Source: Verrucomicrobiota bacterium
GTDB lineage: Bacteria > Verrucomicrobiota > Verrucomicrobiia > Limisphaerales > J093
Length of the DNA: 64,000 nucleotides
Assembly (NCBI GenBank): GCA_022710935.1
Contig: JAKLFY010000004.1
Coordinates: forward strand, 1-64,000
Direction: 5' to 3'
Shown: piece by piece, positions 54,276 to 63,179 of the stretch
Layout of the letters: each line of letters starts with the position of its first letter
How positions within the stretch are numbered: position 1 is the first letter of the stretch
Notes under the pieces: generated by a model
Told to the model about the DNA's origin: nothing
The model's input: only the letters and a program-made list of their open reading frames with translations
The model's database searches: none
Made by a program: the position numbers and the translations under genes

Positions 54276-54742
54276 GGCCGCAGGAGTCTCAAGTGCGGAT
54301 GGCCGTTTTCACCTGGTGGGAGAGCGTGCGGAAGGATCCGGGAACTTGAGGCGCCCGTTTCTCAACTCGCTCTTGCCCGCCCCACAGCGTCCGCACGTTC
54401 CACGGCCAGAGAAGCTGGCGGCACGGGCATGCAAAGCCGCTTCCGCAGCGGCCTCGGAGAGGACCCGCTGTTCTGGGTTGGCATCGGTTGTTTCTGAGCT
54501 CAGGGTTGCAGGATATCCACAAACCCGTGGCCATCGCCAGCAAAGTTTCAAGGGAAGGGCCAGCTTGTTGGTCAGTGCGGGATGTCGGGAGAGGACGGAC
54601 ACTTCGCGTGCTTGTTGGCCGGATGATGCGCCGATCGCCAACCAGCTCGGCGATCAGAACTCTGGATTCTCGATTTGACAGGCAGCGGTTCCGCGAGTAG
54701 CGACAGCACGTGGAACACACTGCGCGCCATAGACCTGACCCC
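54276..54742. other. Intergenic region between hen1 and the hydrolase fusion
   Basis: No gene is recognised in these 467 bases; frames such as GRGTCGRCGAGKSELRNGRL on the minus strand are weak. An AGACCTGACCCCAT motif (54730-54743) directly precedes and includes the first base of the next start. Divergent promoters should lie here. Confidence 0.4.
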
Positions 54743-56941
54743 ATGGTGACGGGCAATCCCCCATCGCGTTTCTGGTTTGTCCTTATCGCCCTTCTCGGCT
54801 TCTGCCTGTTCGGCGCCGCGACGCGCGGAGCGTCCGCACCCGTCATTCTGGACACGGACATTGGCGACGACATCGATGACACGTGGGCCCTGGCCATGCT
54901 CTTGGGCATGCCTCAACTGGATCTCAAGCTCATCGTCACCGACTACGGCAACACCCCGGAACGAACCCGGCTCGTGGCGAAGATTCTCGAACGCGCCGGC
55001 CGCACCGACGTTCCCGTGGGCACAGGAATCAAGACCGGAAACCAACCTCTGGCGCAAGAGCATTGGGTGGGCGCCTACGATTTGGGCGCATACCCGGGCA
55101 AGGTATATGCCGACGGCGTCGCGGCGCTCATAGACGCCATCCACGCGCAGCAGACCCCCATCACCCTCATCACCATCGGTCCCGTTCCCAACATCAGGGA
55201 GGCTCTCCGCCGAGACCCGAGCATCGCAGCCAAGGCCCGTATCGTCTGCACCGGCGGCAGGATCTACAAAGGCTATGCGAACGGCGGAAAACCCTCCGCG
55301 GATTGGAATGTCCGAGCCGACGCCGCTTCCTGGCAGGCGATGGTCGCCGCGGCATGGACGATCACCACCTCGCCGCTGGACGCTTCCGAGGAACTGGTGC
55401 TCCGCGGCGAGTCCTATGCCACCGTGGCAGCTTCGCATCATCCGCTCGCCCGCATCGTCATCGAAAACTACGATCTCTGGGGCCATCGGAGTGGCCACCC
55501 GCGGGATGCCAGCAGCATCCTGTACGATACCGCGGCGGTGTACCTGGCCTATTCGGAGCAATACGCCCGGATCGAGCCCTTGAGACTCGCCGTGGACGAC
55601 CAGGGCCACACACGCGTCACGTCCGATGGCAAAGAGGTGCGCTGCCAACTAGGCTGGAAAGACCGCCAGGCCTTTGACGCGTTCCTCGTCAAGACGCTGA
55701 CGGCATCGTCCGGCGCCGAACGCCATGCCAAACCACAACTGGTTCGGGAGGTGTTGGCGGGCAAGCGGCATGAGGCCCGCGTGTCGTGGTGGGGATTCGA
55801 TCCCGAGGATTCCACGGCGCACCTGCAGGAGGCCATCGACTCGAGAGTCAAGCGGCTGATTCTGGACCGGCAATCGTCGCCCTGGATCACACGGCCATTG
55901 GTCGGGTCGAGCAACCAGGAGATTGTGTTCGAGGCGGGAACGGAACTGGTGGCGTTGAAGGGCGCCTTTCGCAACAAAGGCGACTGCCTGCTCTCGTTCC
56001 CCCAATGCGAGGATGTCGTTCTCCGGGGCGACCGGTCGGATGGCGGGCAATCGGCGCGCATCCGCATGCACAAGCTCGACTATCAATCCGCCCCCTACGA
56101 GAAATCGGAATGGCGGCATGGTTTGGCCATCCTGGGATGCCGCAACGTGCTGATCCAGGACCTCACGATCGAACAGACGGGCGGCGACGGCATCTACCTG
56201 GGCGCGGCGGCAGGACAGATTCCCAACCGGCAGGTGACAATCCGGCGCGTCGACTGCAACGCCAACCACCGGCAAGGCATCAGCGTCATCAGCGCGCAAG
56301 ACCTGCTGATCGAGGACTGCCGTCTGCGCCACACCGAGGGCACGGCCCCGCAGGCAGGCATTGATTTCGAGCCGAACCATCCCGCGGATTCCCTGGTCCG
56401 CTGCGTGATGCGCCGCTGCACGGCCGAATCCAACGCAGGAACCGGTTTCCAGATCTGCCCGCAATCCCTGGACGACACGTCCAGCCCCATCTCGATCCAT
56501 CTCGATCAATGCACGTCCCGCAGCAACGGGCAGCATGCCATCCACCTTTGCAGCGCTCCGAAATCCCCCCCGGTCGGACACCTGCGGATCACGCGGTTCT
56601 TCGCCGAAAAAGACGCCATGGCCGGTCTCTCCGTGCAGTTCAATCCCTACAACGCGGTGCGCATTGAGATCGAGGACTCGGTCCTTCGCGATTGCGCACT
56701 CACGGACCGGTTCTTCCCGCCGCTTTACGTGCAAGGTCTCGAGGCGGACAGCCGCCCAGCCGGCAATCTCCACTTCAGGAATGTCACGGTGAAGGACGAT
56801 CGCGACCGTCCGATCCTGAGGATCCGCGACCGGCATGGCAACGGAGTCAAGGCGATCACCGGAGACATCATCCTCGAACGCAACGGACAAAGAACACCCA
56901 TCGCCATCGACGACGCCTGGCTGGACACGATGCGAGAATGA
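54743..56941 (+). CDS. Secreted nucleoside hydrolase fused to a right-handed beta-helix
   Basis: The ATG at 54743 gives 732 residues with a Sec signal (FVLIALLGFCLFGAATRGAS). Residues 33-320 are an inosine/uridine-type nucleoside hydrolase: the calcium-binding VILDTDIGDDIDDTWALAML motif, ITIGPVPNIREAL and a C-terminal substrate-region Asn/Asp block. Residues 350-732 form a parallel beta-helix (Beta_helix/PbH1-like) with turns such as LIQDLTIEQTGGDGIYLGA and LLIEDCRLRHTEGTAPQAGI. These usually bind or cleave polysaccharides. I see no break between the halves, so this is a natural fusion rather than two genes. The substrate is unknown; action in the periplasm or outside the cell is likely. Confidence 0.85.
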   Translation: MVTGNPPSRFWFVLIALLGFCLFGAATRGASAPVILDTDIGDDIDDTWALAMLLGMPQLDLKLIVTDYGNTPERTRLVAKILERAGRTDVPVGTGIKTGNQPLAQEHWVGAYDLGAYPGKVYADGVAALIDAIHAQQTPITLITIGPVPNIREALRRDPSIAAKARIVCTGGRIYKGYANGGKPSADWNVRADAASWQAMVAAAWTITTSPLDASEELVLRGESYATVAASHHPLARIVIENYDLWGHRSGHPRDASSILYDTAAVYLAYSEQYARIEPLRLAVDDQGHTRVTSDGKEVRCQLGWKDRQAFDAFLVKTLTASSGAERHAKPQLVREVLAGKRHEARVSWWGFDPEDSTAHLQEAIDSRVKRLILDRQSSPWITRPLVGSSNQEIVFEAGTELVALKGAFRNKGDCLLSFPQCEDVVLRGDRSDGGQSARIRMHKLDYQSAPYEKSEWRHGLAILGCRNVLIQDLTIEQTGGDGIYLGAAAGQIPNRQVTIRRVDCNANHRQGISVISAQDLLIEDCRLRHTEGTAPQAGIDFEPNHPADSLVRCVMRRCTAESNAGTGFQICPQSLDDTSSPISIHLDQCTSRSNGQHAIHLCSAPKSPPVGHLRITRFFAEKDAMAGLSVQFNPYNAVRIEIEDSVLRDCALTDRFFPPLYVQGLEADSRPAGNLHFRNVTVKDDRDRPILRIRDRHGNGVKAITGDIILERNGQRTPIAIDDAWLDTMRE

Positions 56942-57161
56942 GCACGTGCCGCTCTTCACACCACCACGTCCCCTGCTCAGCAGTCAATTCGCACTCTGGA
57001 CGGGATCATCTCGGCCAACGGCGGTCGCGCCGCGCAGGAGGGAGTTCTCGGAGCGGCATTCTCAGCGGAAGGACAAGGGTACGGGCAGGGGGCCGGGCCC
57101 GGCGCCAGAATCCTCAACCGTCGCGCCAAGCCCCCGAGCTTCTCCAACCGGATCCCATATG

Positions 57162-57275
57162 TCAATAATACGGATCTGACCCTATTGCCTTTTGTGACCC
57201 TATTGCCTTTTTCTGCCGGAAGAAATCGCGGAGCGAACCCAGAACGCGGTGTTGGTAGTCCTTGAGGGCGATCAT
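57162..57275 (-). pseudogene. N-terminal stub of a type III restriction enzyme (Res)
   Basis: The ATG at 57275 overlaps the ORF6N stop. The 37-codon frame reads MIALKDYQHRVLGSLRDFFR, the start of type III Res helicase-nuclease proteins, and then repeats QKAIGS twice before TGA at 57162-57164. The rest of Res (about 900 residues) is missing. The repeated hexapeptide comes from the tandem DNA repeat at 57177-57211. Confidence 0.7.
57177..57211. repeat. Tandem 18-bp repeat (two copies)
   Basis: TGACCCTATTGCCTTTT occurs at 57177-57193 and again at 57195-57211 with one base between. It lies at the point where the res gene is cut off, so it may mark the deletion endpoint. Confidence 0.75.
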
Positions 57276-57850
57276 TCATCCTTGGGGTTGAATCCCCTAA
57301 TGCGCCGCGGCGGTGCTGCTGGTGCTGCCAACAGCGGCTGCAACCTTGTCCAGATGCTGCGCAACGCCGAGTCATGTTCGAGCAGCGTCTTGTCAATTTC
57401 CGACAGCCGTTTGAGGATCGCCGCGTTGGCGACCAGTTGCTCTCGCATCTGCATAAAGGCCCGCACCACAAACACGCTCATCGCCACGGCTTCGGGACTG
57501 TTCAACACGGTTGCTGCCATGATGGCACCGTGTTCGGTGAAGGCGTAAGGACGATAAGCTGCGCCTCGGTGCTTTTGGGAACTGGTCACAAATTGTGACC
57601 AGTTCGTCAGAGTTCGCTCCTTTTGAGACACTTCCACATTTAAAGTCACAATTTGGGACTTCAGGTTGGCCCATTCCGAAGCTGTGAGTTGAAAGCAGAA
57701 ATCCGCGGGAAAGCGGTCGGGGTTGCGCTTGACAGCCTGGTTGAACACCTTCGTCGGCACGCCGTAAAGTTCCGCCAGGTCGGCATCGAGGATCACCTTG
57801 ATGCCCCGGAGCGTCAGGATCAGGGATTCGACGGGCTTCCTGGGTTTCAT
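57272..57850 (-). CDS. ORF6N-domain DNA-binding protein of a type III restriction locus
   Basis: 192 residues from the ATG at 57850. The ORF6N domain (KilA-N-associated) is clear: ILTLRGIKVILDADLAELYG, VKRNPDRFPADFCFQLTASE and YRPYAFTEHGAIMAATVLNS. Such proteins are often encoded with phages or restriction systems, and their role is uncertain, probably DNA binding and regulation. The gene is joined by ATGA overlaps both to the mod remnant before it and to the res stub after it, so it belonged to a mod-ORF6N-res operon. It appears intact. Confidence 0.85.
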   Translation of the reverse strand: MKPRKPVESLILTLRGIKVILDADLAELYGVPTKVFNQAVKRNPDRFPADFCFQLTASEWANLKSQIVTLNVEVSQKERTLTNWSQFVTSSQKHRGAAYRPYAFTEHGAIMAATVLNSPEAVAMSVFVVRAFMQMREQLVANAAILKRLSEIDKTLLEHDSALRSIWTRLQPLLAAPAAPPRRIRGFNPKDE

Positions 57851-58869
57851 GAGACTCTTATCTCGTAGGGGGTCTGGCGGACGATGATGCGCTCCAAGAG
57901 CCTAATCGGTTTCGGTGTGTCGAACGGGGAGGTGCCAAAGACGTTCTTGAGTTCTTGATTTGCTTGACGTGTGGTGCCGACGTCCTCTCCAAACCAGATA
58001 GACTCAGGCGGTCGGCCCTCCTGGTTCTTCAAGTAGATCTTCCGGAGGATCTTCGTTTCACCCGAACGGAAAACAACCTCTCCCGAGGCAATCTTCGCGG
58101 CCATCGTCTCTTTGCTCCAGCGCCAGCCCTTGGCTGGCGGCTTTATAGTCTTGCCGGCGGGGGTAACGAGGTCATAAATCAAGTTGGGTCTGTAAAGAGC
58201 GTTGCGAACGTCGCCTGCACGCCAGGGCCCATTCGGGTCATTGTCTGGGTTAGCATAGTTCACATTGTGCTCTTCTCCCCGTGGAATATCACGAAAGGTA
58301 AAGCCCGGAGATTTGGCAAATGCCAAGAGGTAGTTGTGATGCACAGAGATTCTCCCCGAATAGCCTTTGGGTTGCACGCTGTGCTGCCAAACAATGGTAG
58401 CCCGATTGTTCCCGCGCCCAAACACATCGTTGCCGACCATCAGCGCATGTTCGATCTCGGCATCATCAATAGCAAAGAAGAGAATGCCGTCCTCACGCAG
58501 AAACAGCCTCAACAGGGCCAGCCGTGGATACATCATGCACAACCACCGGTCATGGCGGTCGAGCGTTTCGCCCTCCTTGCCAACGACGTTGCCGAGCCAT
58601 TCGCGGATGATGGGGCTGTTGACGTTATCGTTATAGACCCAGTTCTCGTTTCCGGTGTTGTAAGGCGGGTCGATGTAAATGCATTTGACCTGACCGGCGT
58701 AATAGGGAAGGAGCGCCTTGAGGGCGATGAGGTTGTCGCCCTGAACAATGAGGTTGCCTGTGCCGGGGTCGCCGCAGGCGAGGTCGCGCACGTCCTTGAG
58801 CAGGTGGAACGGAACCTGTTGGTGGTGATTCACCACGGCTTCCTTGCCGATCCAGTTCAGCGTGGGCAT
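57847..58869 (-). CDS. Type III-like adenine methyltransferase (Mod), internally deleted
   Basis: 340 residues from the ATG at 58869 (MPTLNWIGKEAVVNHHQQVP). The N-terminal catalytic part is intact: IQGDNLIAL-type motif I seen as LIVQGDNLIALKALLPYYAG, and motif IV IYIDPPYNTGNENW with the catalytic DPPY. After TPKPIRLLERI, where the remaining SAM-binding and target-recognition parts should follow, the sequence jumps to VRQTPYEIRVS and stops. The family is usually 600-1000 residues. Because the stop still overlaps the next start (ATGA), an in-frame internal deletion is likely. It is probably inactive. Confidence 0.8.
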   Translation of the reverse strand: MPTLNWIGKEAVVNHHQQVPFHLLKDVRDLACGDPGTGNLIVQGDNLIALKALLPYYAGQVKCIYIDPPYNTGNENWVYNDNVNSPIIREWLGNVVGKEGETLDRHDRWLCMMYPRLALLRLFLREDGILFFAIDDAEIEHALMVGNDVFGRGNNRATIVWQHSVQPKGYSGRISVHHNYLLAFAKSPGFTFRDIPRGEEHNVNYANPDNDPNGPWRAGDVRNALYRPNLIYDLVTPAGKTIKPPAKGWRWSKETMAAKIASGEVVFRSGETKILRKIYLKNQEGRPPESIWFGEDVGTTRQANQELKNVFGTSPFDTPKPIRLLERIIVRQTPYEIRVS

Positions 58870-59295
58870 AAGGTCGACAGGGCGAACGGGTCCGGATGGG
58901 ACCGGAAGGCACGAGAACTGTGCGTGCTCACGGAGACTGCCGAGATTGTGGATCGCTCCTCCGAACGTGTCCCTGGCCTCACGCACATCGGAGACTTTTC
59001 TGGTTCGAGCATCGCCACGGCCTTTTGACTATACGAGGACACAGAGCAGGGTCAGTCCATTGAAGCCCCTTTACTGCGAGCAGCTTCGATTCACCGATCG
59101 CCTACGATTTCCCTCCCGCCCCAGTTGGGCACGCGTCGGCAACGCAGCTCCGCAGCAGAACCACAACAGCAACCGCCTCCCAGGGCGGTGCTCCTGAATC
59201 GACCTTCCCGACTTTGCGAGAACCGTGCCTTGAGCTTTCTCCACCGGCTCCGCACTCGATCCGTCCCTGTTTCGGCTTTGATGCCCCTGGCTGTG
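58870..59295. other. Intergenic region, no gene recognised
   Basis: This 426-base gap lies upstream of mod and downstream of the sugar-isomerase-like gene (all minus strand). Nothing beyond the expected promoter for the restriction locus is suggested. Confidence 0.4.
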
Positions 59296-60840
59296 TCAGC
59301 GATCTCTCTCAACGACCGGGATCCCGAGGAACACGCCGACGTCCTTGATCTGCTGTCGCAGGTCGCCAAGGGTCGCGTTGCGGTGAATTCCATACAGGTA
59401 GGGCCGGAACTCGCGCTGGAGTTGCGCGGCGTTCTCGATGCGCGCGACGACTTTGGCCGTGCACATGACGTTGTCCAGATCCTCGGACCCGCCGTAGATC
59501 TCCTTGCCGTTCACGATTTGGCCGGTGTGCAACCGGATCTCACGGTTGAGCGCATGCACCTCCCAGAGGGTCACGGGCTCGCCGACGGGCCATTCGGCGG
59601 TGATTCCTGTCGAGGACCCGGGCTCTTCGGGTTTGTCCCGGACCGGGCTTTCGGCATGTGGGCGGATGGTGTAGGGCATGATGCGGTCGCCCCCATAGGG
59701 ATTGACCGGGATTCCGCAATGCAGGATCACCTCGACGAAGTTGTGGGTGTCGTAGAAGAAATCGCCCAGCATGCTGGGGCGGCCGGTGAGCAGGTAGCCG
59801 AGCACCTGGCCGACCAGGAGGTCGGGATAGTTCTGGCAGATAGCCTGAATTCCCCGTCGCTTGAAGCCCAACTCGAGCCCCAGCCCGGGATTATACAGGT
59901 CTTCGAGTTTCCCGCTTCCGGTGACCGTCCTGAGGTGGGTGGACACTGCATTGCACTCGTACTTGGTTCGCAGAAAGTCGAGAGCGAGGTAGCCCCGCGC
60001 GGTCTTGATGATCTCCCGCCGGGCCGCTTCGACTTTGCGGGCGCCCTTGATCCATTCCTCGGCGACCTCTTCGGCCCGCTTCGGATCGACGTTCTTATAG
60101 GCTTCGTAAAACTCCGTGGCCTCGACCGGGATGACCTCGACGCCGAAAAGCTCCTTCAGGTTGCGTATGTAGCGGTCGTTGTGATCGGGCGGGAACGTCT
60201 GGTTGATGTCCCCGCGGTAATTGACGCTCGCGATGATCTCGTTCGCATCGTTCTTCACCATGAGGATTCTGGTCGTCTTCAACTCAGCCACCACCCGCAT
60301 GAGCCTGATCTTGTCGACCAGGTCCTGGAACATCGCTTCCCGAACCGATGGCGCCGAGAGGTTCCTGCGGTCCAGTTGCGCGGTCAGGATCCTCCCGCCG
60401 GAGTAGTTTGTTCCATTCTTGAGGACGTTGTTCTGCTCATCGGTTTGGCCTGTGGCAAACAGGTGATAAGGATGGGCGTCCATGAACTCGAACAGATTGT
60501 AGACCACAATGGTCGGCAGTCCCGTGAAGGCTAGCCGGTAGTCTCCGGACATCCTGCCAACAATCAGAACGCCATCGTATTTCCCGGCGTGATTCTTCAC
60601 TTCGTCATAACCGGCCCCGGCCGCGCCCTCCCACCGGATGAAGTCGACGCCGGTGCATGCGGCCTGGAGGTTCTTGAGAACCTCCTCATGCGTCATGAAG
60701 TTCGCGGGGGCGCCTCCCGACCCGGTGCATCCGCACCCCCCCGAGGTGAAGATTGTGAACACTTTGACCGGGGTGCTCTGGGCGAGCGCGGCGCATAGAG
60801 GGAACGCGATCAATGCGATCAGGAGCGATAGGGTTTTCAT
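59296..60840 (-). CDS. Secreted L-fucose/L-arabinose isomerase-like protein
   Basis: 514 residues from the ATG at 60840, with a clear Sec signal (LSLLIALIAFPLCAALAQ). The body resembles the isomerase-fold proteins grouped as COG2407: GVLIVGRMSGDYRLAFTGLP in the first domain and NFVEVILHCGIPVNPYGGDR, with the metal-type His region PYTIRPHAESP, near the C-terminus. A Gly/Cys-rich SGGCGCTGSGGAP follows the signal and is unusual. Cytoplasmic members isomerise aldoses; an exported one would be atypical, so it may bind or modify a sugar outside the cytoplasm. The family call is moderate. Confidence 0.55.
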   Translation of the reverse strand: MKTLSLLIALIAFPLCAALAQSTPVKVFTIFTSGGCGCTGSGGAPANFMTHEEVLKNLQAACTGVDFIRWEGAAGAGYDEVKNHAGKYDGVLIVGRMSGDYRLAFTGLPTIVVYNLFEFMDAHPYHLFATGQTDEQNNVLKNGTNYSGGRILTAQLDRRNLSAPSVREAMFQDLVDKIRLMRVVAELKTTRILMVKNDANEIIASVNYRGDINQTFPPDHNDRYIRNLKELFGVEVIPVEATEFYEAYKNVDPKRAEEVAEEWIKGARKVEAARREIIKTARGYLALDFLRTKYECNAVSTHLRTVTGSGKLEDLYNPGLGLELGFKRRGIQAICQNYPDLLVGQVLGYLLTGRPSMLGDFFYDTHNFVEVILHCGIPVNPYGGDRIMPYTIRPHAESPVRDKPEEPGSSTGITAEWPVGEPVTLWEVHALNREIRLHTGQIVNGKEIYGGSEDLDNVMCTAKVVARIENAAQLQREFRPYLYGIHRNATLGDLRQQIKDVGVFLGIPVVERDR

Positions 60841-61322
60841 GCGGTGTGGAAGGCGGTGATTCACGGTTGGGTTGGGGTGTCGATCGGGAGGGTCCTGGCA
60901 CAGGATGACCTGGCGTGTCTCCGCGCAGAGGATCGCAACGCGTCCCCGCGCGGCTTTGGCACTTGGGCTCATTCCAGGCCTGTGAAGGCGTGATGCGGAC
61001 TCGATCGCACTTCGCATTTCGTTCGGGCTGAGCTGTCCGGGACCAGAGTGCGCTTCCTCGGCCAAAGGAGGCAGCGCCTGATCCGCAAACGACACCCGTG
61101 GCTGCGAGGGCGATCTTAGGCAAACGCCAGCCGTGTGCAAATCAATCCTGCGGCAATGCATCGCGCGCAACCATAGAACGTCAGGCCTGATGCCTGGTTT
61201 CATGAAAAGGTCTTTTGAAAAGCCTTGGCACTGGGGGTGAAAACGATAGGCTCGACCGCCAAAAATCCGTCTATCAACCGATCGCCTTGTGCGCGTGCAG
61301 AAGGCCAAACGTCTTCGTCGCA
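60841..61322. other. Divergent intergenic region
   Basis: About 480 bases between the isomerase-like gene and the histidine kinase gene, with no recognised gene. It should hold both promoters. No repeat was found. Confidence 0.4.
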
Positions 61323-63179
61323 ATGAGAGCGGGCCCGACCATCGAAGCGCTGAGCGCGGTGGCTTTGTTTGTCGTGACCATGCCCGGGCTCTCGGGTGCA
61401 CCAGCCGACGCTCCTGCCAGCGCGCCGAAGCGTGTGCTGATCGTGGAGTCGTTCGGGGGCGACATTGCGCCCTGGAACTCGATCGCACCCGCCTTCAAGA
61501 CACGCCTGACACAGCAGTTGCAGGCGCCGGTCGAATTCCACGAGCCCGCGCTCGAGACGGCTCGGGAGAACCGACCCCGGGCGGAGCTGGCGTTTGCGGC
61601 GTATCTGCGCGAGCTCTATGCGGCGCGGCAGCCGGACCTGGTCGTGCCGATCGGCTGGCCCGCAACACAGTTTTGGCATCGTCATCGCGACGAGCTGTTT
61701 CCATCCGCTCCCGTGGTGGTTGCCGGGCTTGAAGGCCGCATGCTCAGCCTGCTGGCGGCAGGCTCGAACCAGACCGCGGTGACTTTTGAATTCGACCTGC
61801 GCGCCGGACCCGAGAGCCTCTTTCAGCTCTTCCCGGCAACGACAAATGTGGCGGTCATCGTCGGCGACTCGGTGCTCGAGCGTTTCTGGATCGCCGAGTT
61901 CGAGCGGGTCTGGGCCGCCTTCACCAACCGGGCCGCCCTGGTCTGGTTCAATACGCTGCCCTTTGCGGAGATGTGCCGGCGGGCCGCCACCCTTCCGCCC
62001 CGTTCCGCTCTCATCTATGCTTCCCTGGCCGTGGACGCCACGGGGGTCCGGCATGGGCAAATGGAGGCACTGGACCAGATTCGCGCGGTGGCGAATGCGC
62101 CGCTCTTCGGCCCGATGGAGGAATATCTGGGGCACGGCATTCTCGGCGGACGGCTCATTTCGAGCCGCTCCTTTGGACGTCAAGCGGCCGACATTGCAGC
62201 GCGCGTGATTCGTGGCGAAGCGGCGGGGTCCATCGCCCCCGCGGCGATCAAGCCGGGGCCGCCCACCTACGACTGGCGCGAGCTGCAACGATGGAATGTC
62301 GACGCGCGGCGGTTGCCAGCCGGCAGCACCATCCTCTTCCGGCAACCTCGAGTGTGGGAGCGGTACCGCGGCTACATCGCCGCGGCCATTGCGATCATGG
62401 CCGCGCAGGCGGCGACGATCGCAGCGTTGGTGGTGCAGCGCGCCCGACGCCGCCGGGCCGAGGCTTCGGCCTACGAGCTCGCAGGCCGCCTGATCTCGGT
62501 GCAGGAGAAGGAGCGCCAACGCCTCGCGGGCGAACTGCACGACGGTTTGAGCCAGGACCTGCTGGTCATCGCCAACCAGGCCCAGTTGAGCCTCACCCAA
62601 ACCGCCGAGACGCCCAGCATCGCCGCGCGGTTGACCGAGATCTCCCAATCGGCCCACAGCGCCCTGCAACAGGCCCGGCGCCTGGTGCACAACCTGCGCC
62701 CCGGCCTTCTCGAGGAACTGGGGCTCACCGAAGCGATTCAAGCCAGCGCCGAGAAGATTGCCCAGGCCGGCGGCCTCTCCGCAAAGCTCGAAATCGCGGA
62801 CATCGATGGCCTGTTGCCAGCCGAGTCCGAACTGAACCTGTTTCGCATCGTTCAGGAAGCGCTCAACAACATCCTCAAACATGCCGACGCTTCCGAAGTC
62901 AGAATCGTCCTGACCCGCGAGTCGACCGCTTTGCGACTGCTGGTGGAGGACAATGGCCGCGGCTTCGACCTGCGCCGGTTCACTTCGCCGTCGCCTGACC
63001 AACCGGGTTTGGGGATGCGCCAGATGTCCGAGCGCATCCGCATGATGGGTGCGCGCATGGACCTCGAGTCCCACCCCGGCCGGGGCACGCGGTTGATCGT
63101 CACCGTGCCGCTGCCCGAAGAGCCGATCACGCGCAGCCTTGTCAAATGTCCGAGCTCGAGGAATCCCGATCCGCGATGA
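61323..63179 (+). CDS. NarX-type sensor histidine kinase with a periplasmic-binding-like sensor domain
   Basis: The ATG at 61323 gives 618 residues; upstream in-frame codons were rejected because a signal helix (TIEALSAVALFVVTMPGLSG) starts here. Residues 35-340 resemble an ABC-type solute-binding fold (KRVLIVESFGGDIAPWNSIA). A membrane helix lies near 350-375 (YIAAAIAIMAAQAATIAALV). A HisKA_3 domain follows, with phospho-acceptor His406 in RLAGELHDGLSQDLLV, and a HATPase domain (RIVQEALNNILKHADASEV; EDNGRGFD). It should sense a periplasmic ligand and phosphorylate the regulator encoded next. Confidence 0.9.
   Translation: MRAGPTIEALSAVALFVVTMPGLSGAPADAPASAPKRVLIVESFGGDIAPWNSIAPAFKTRLTQQLQAPVEFHEPALETARENRPRAELAFAAYLRELYAARQPDLVVPIGWPATQFWHRHRDELFPSAPVVVAGLEGRMLSLLAAGSNQTAVTFEFDLRAGPESLFQLFPATTNVAVIVGDSVLERFWIAEFERVWAAFTNRAALVWFNTLPFAEMCRRAATLPPRSALIYASLAVDATGVRHGQMEALDQIRAVANAPLFGPMEEYLGHGILGGRLISSRSFGRQAADIAARVIRGEAAGSIAPAAIKPGPPTYDWRELQRWNVDARRLPAGSTILFRQPRVWERYRGYIAAAIAIMAAQAATIAALVVQRARRRRAEASAYELAGRLISVQEKERQRLAGELHDGLSQDLLVIANQAQLSLTQTAETPSIAARLTEISQSAHSALQQARRLVHNLRPGLLEELGLTEAIQASAEKIAQAGGLSAKLEIADIDGLLPAESELNLFRIVQEALNNILKHADASEVRIVLTRESTALRLLVEDNGRGFDLRRFTSPSPDQPGLGMRQMSERIRMMGARMDLESHPGRGTRLIVTVPLPEEPITRSLVKCPSSRNPDPR

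Noticed and set aside
59125-60534. A 469-codon plus-strand frame opposite the isomerase-like gene
   Set aside because: It is a shadow of the minus-strand gene, with no family similarity or signal.
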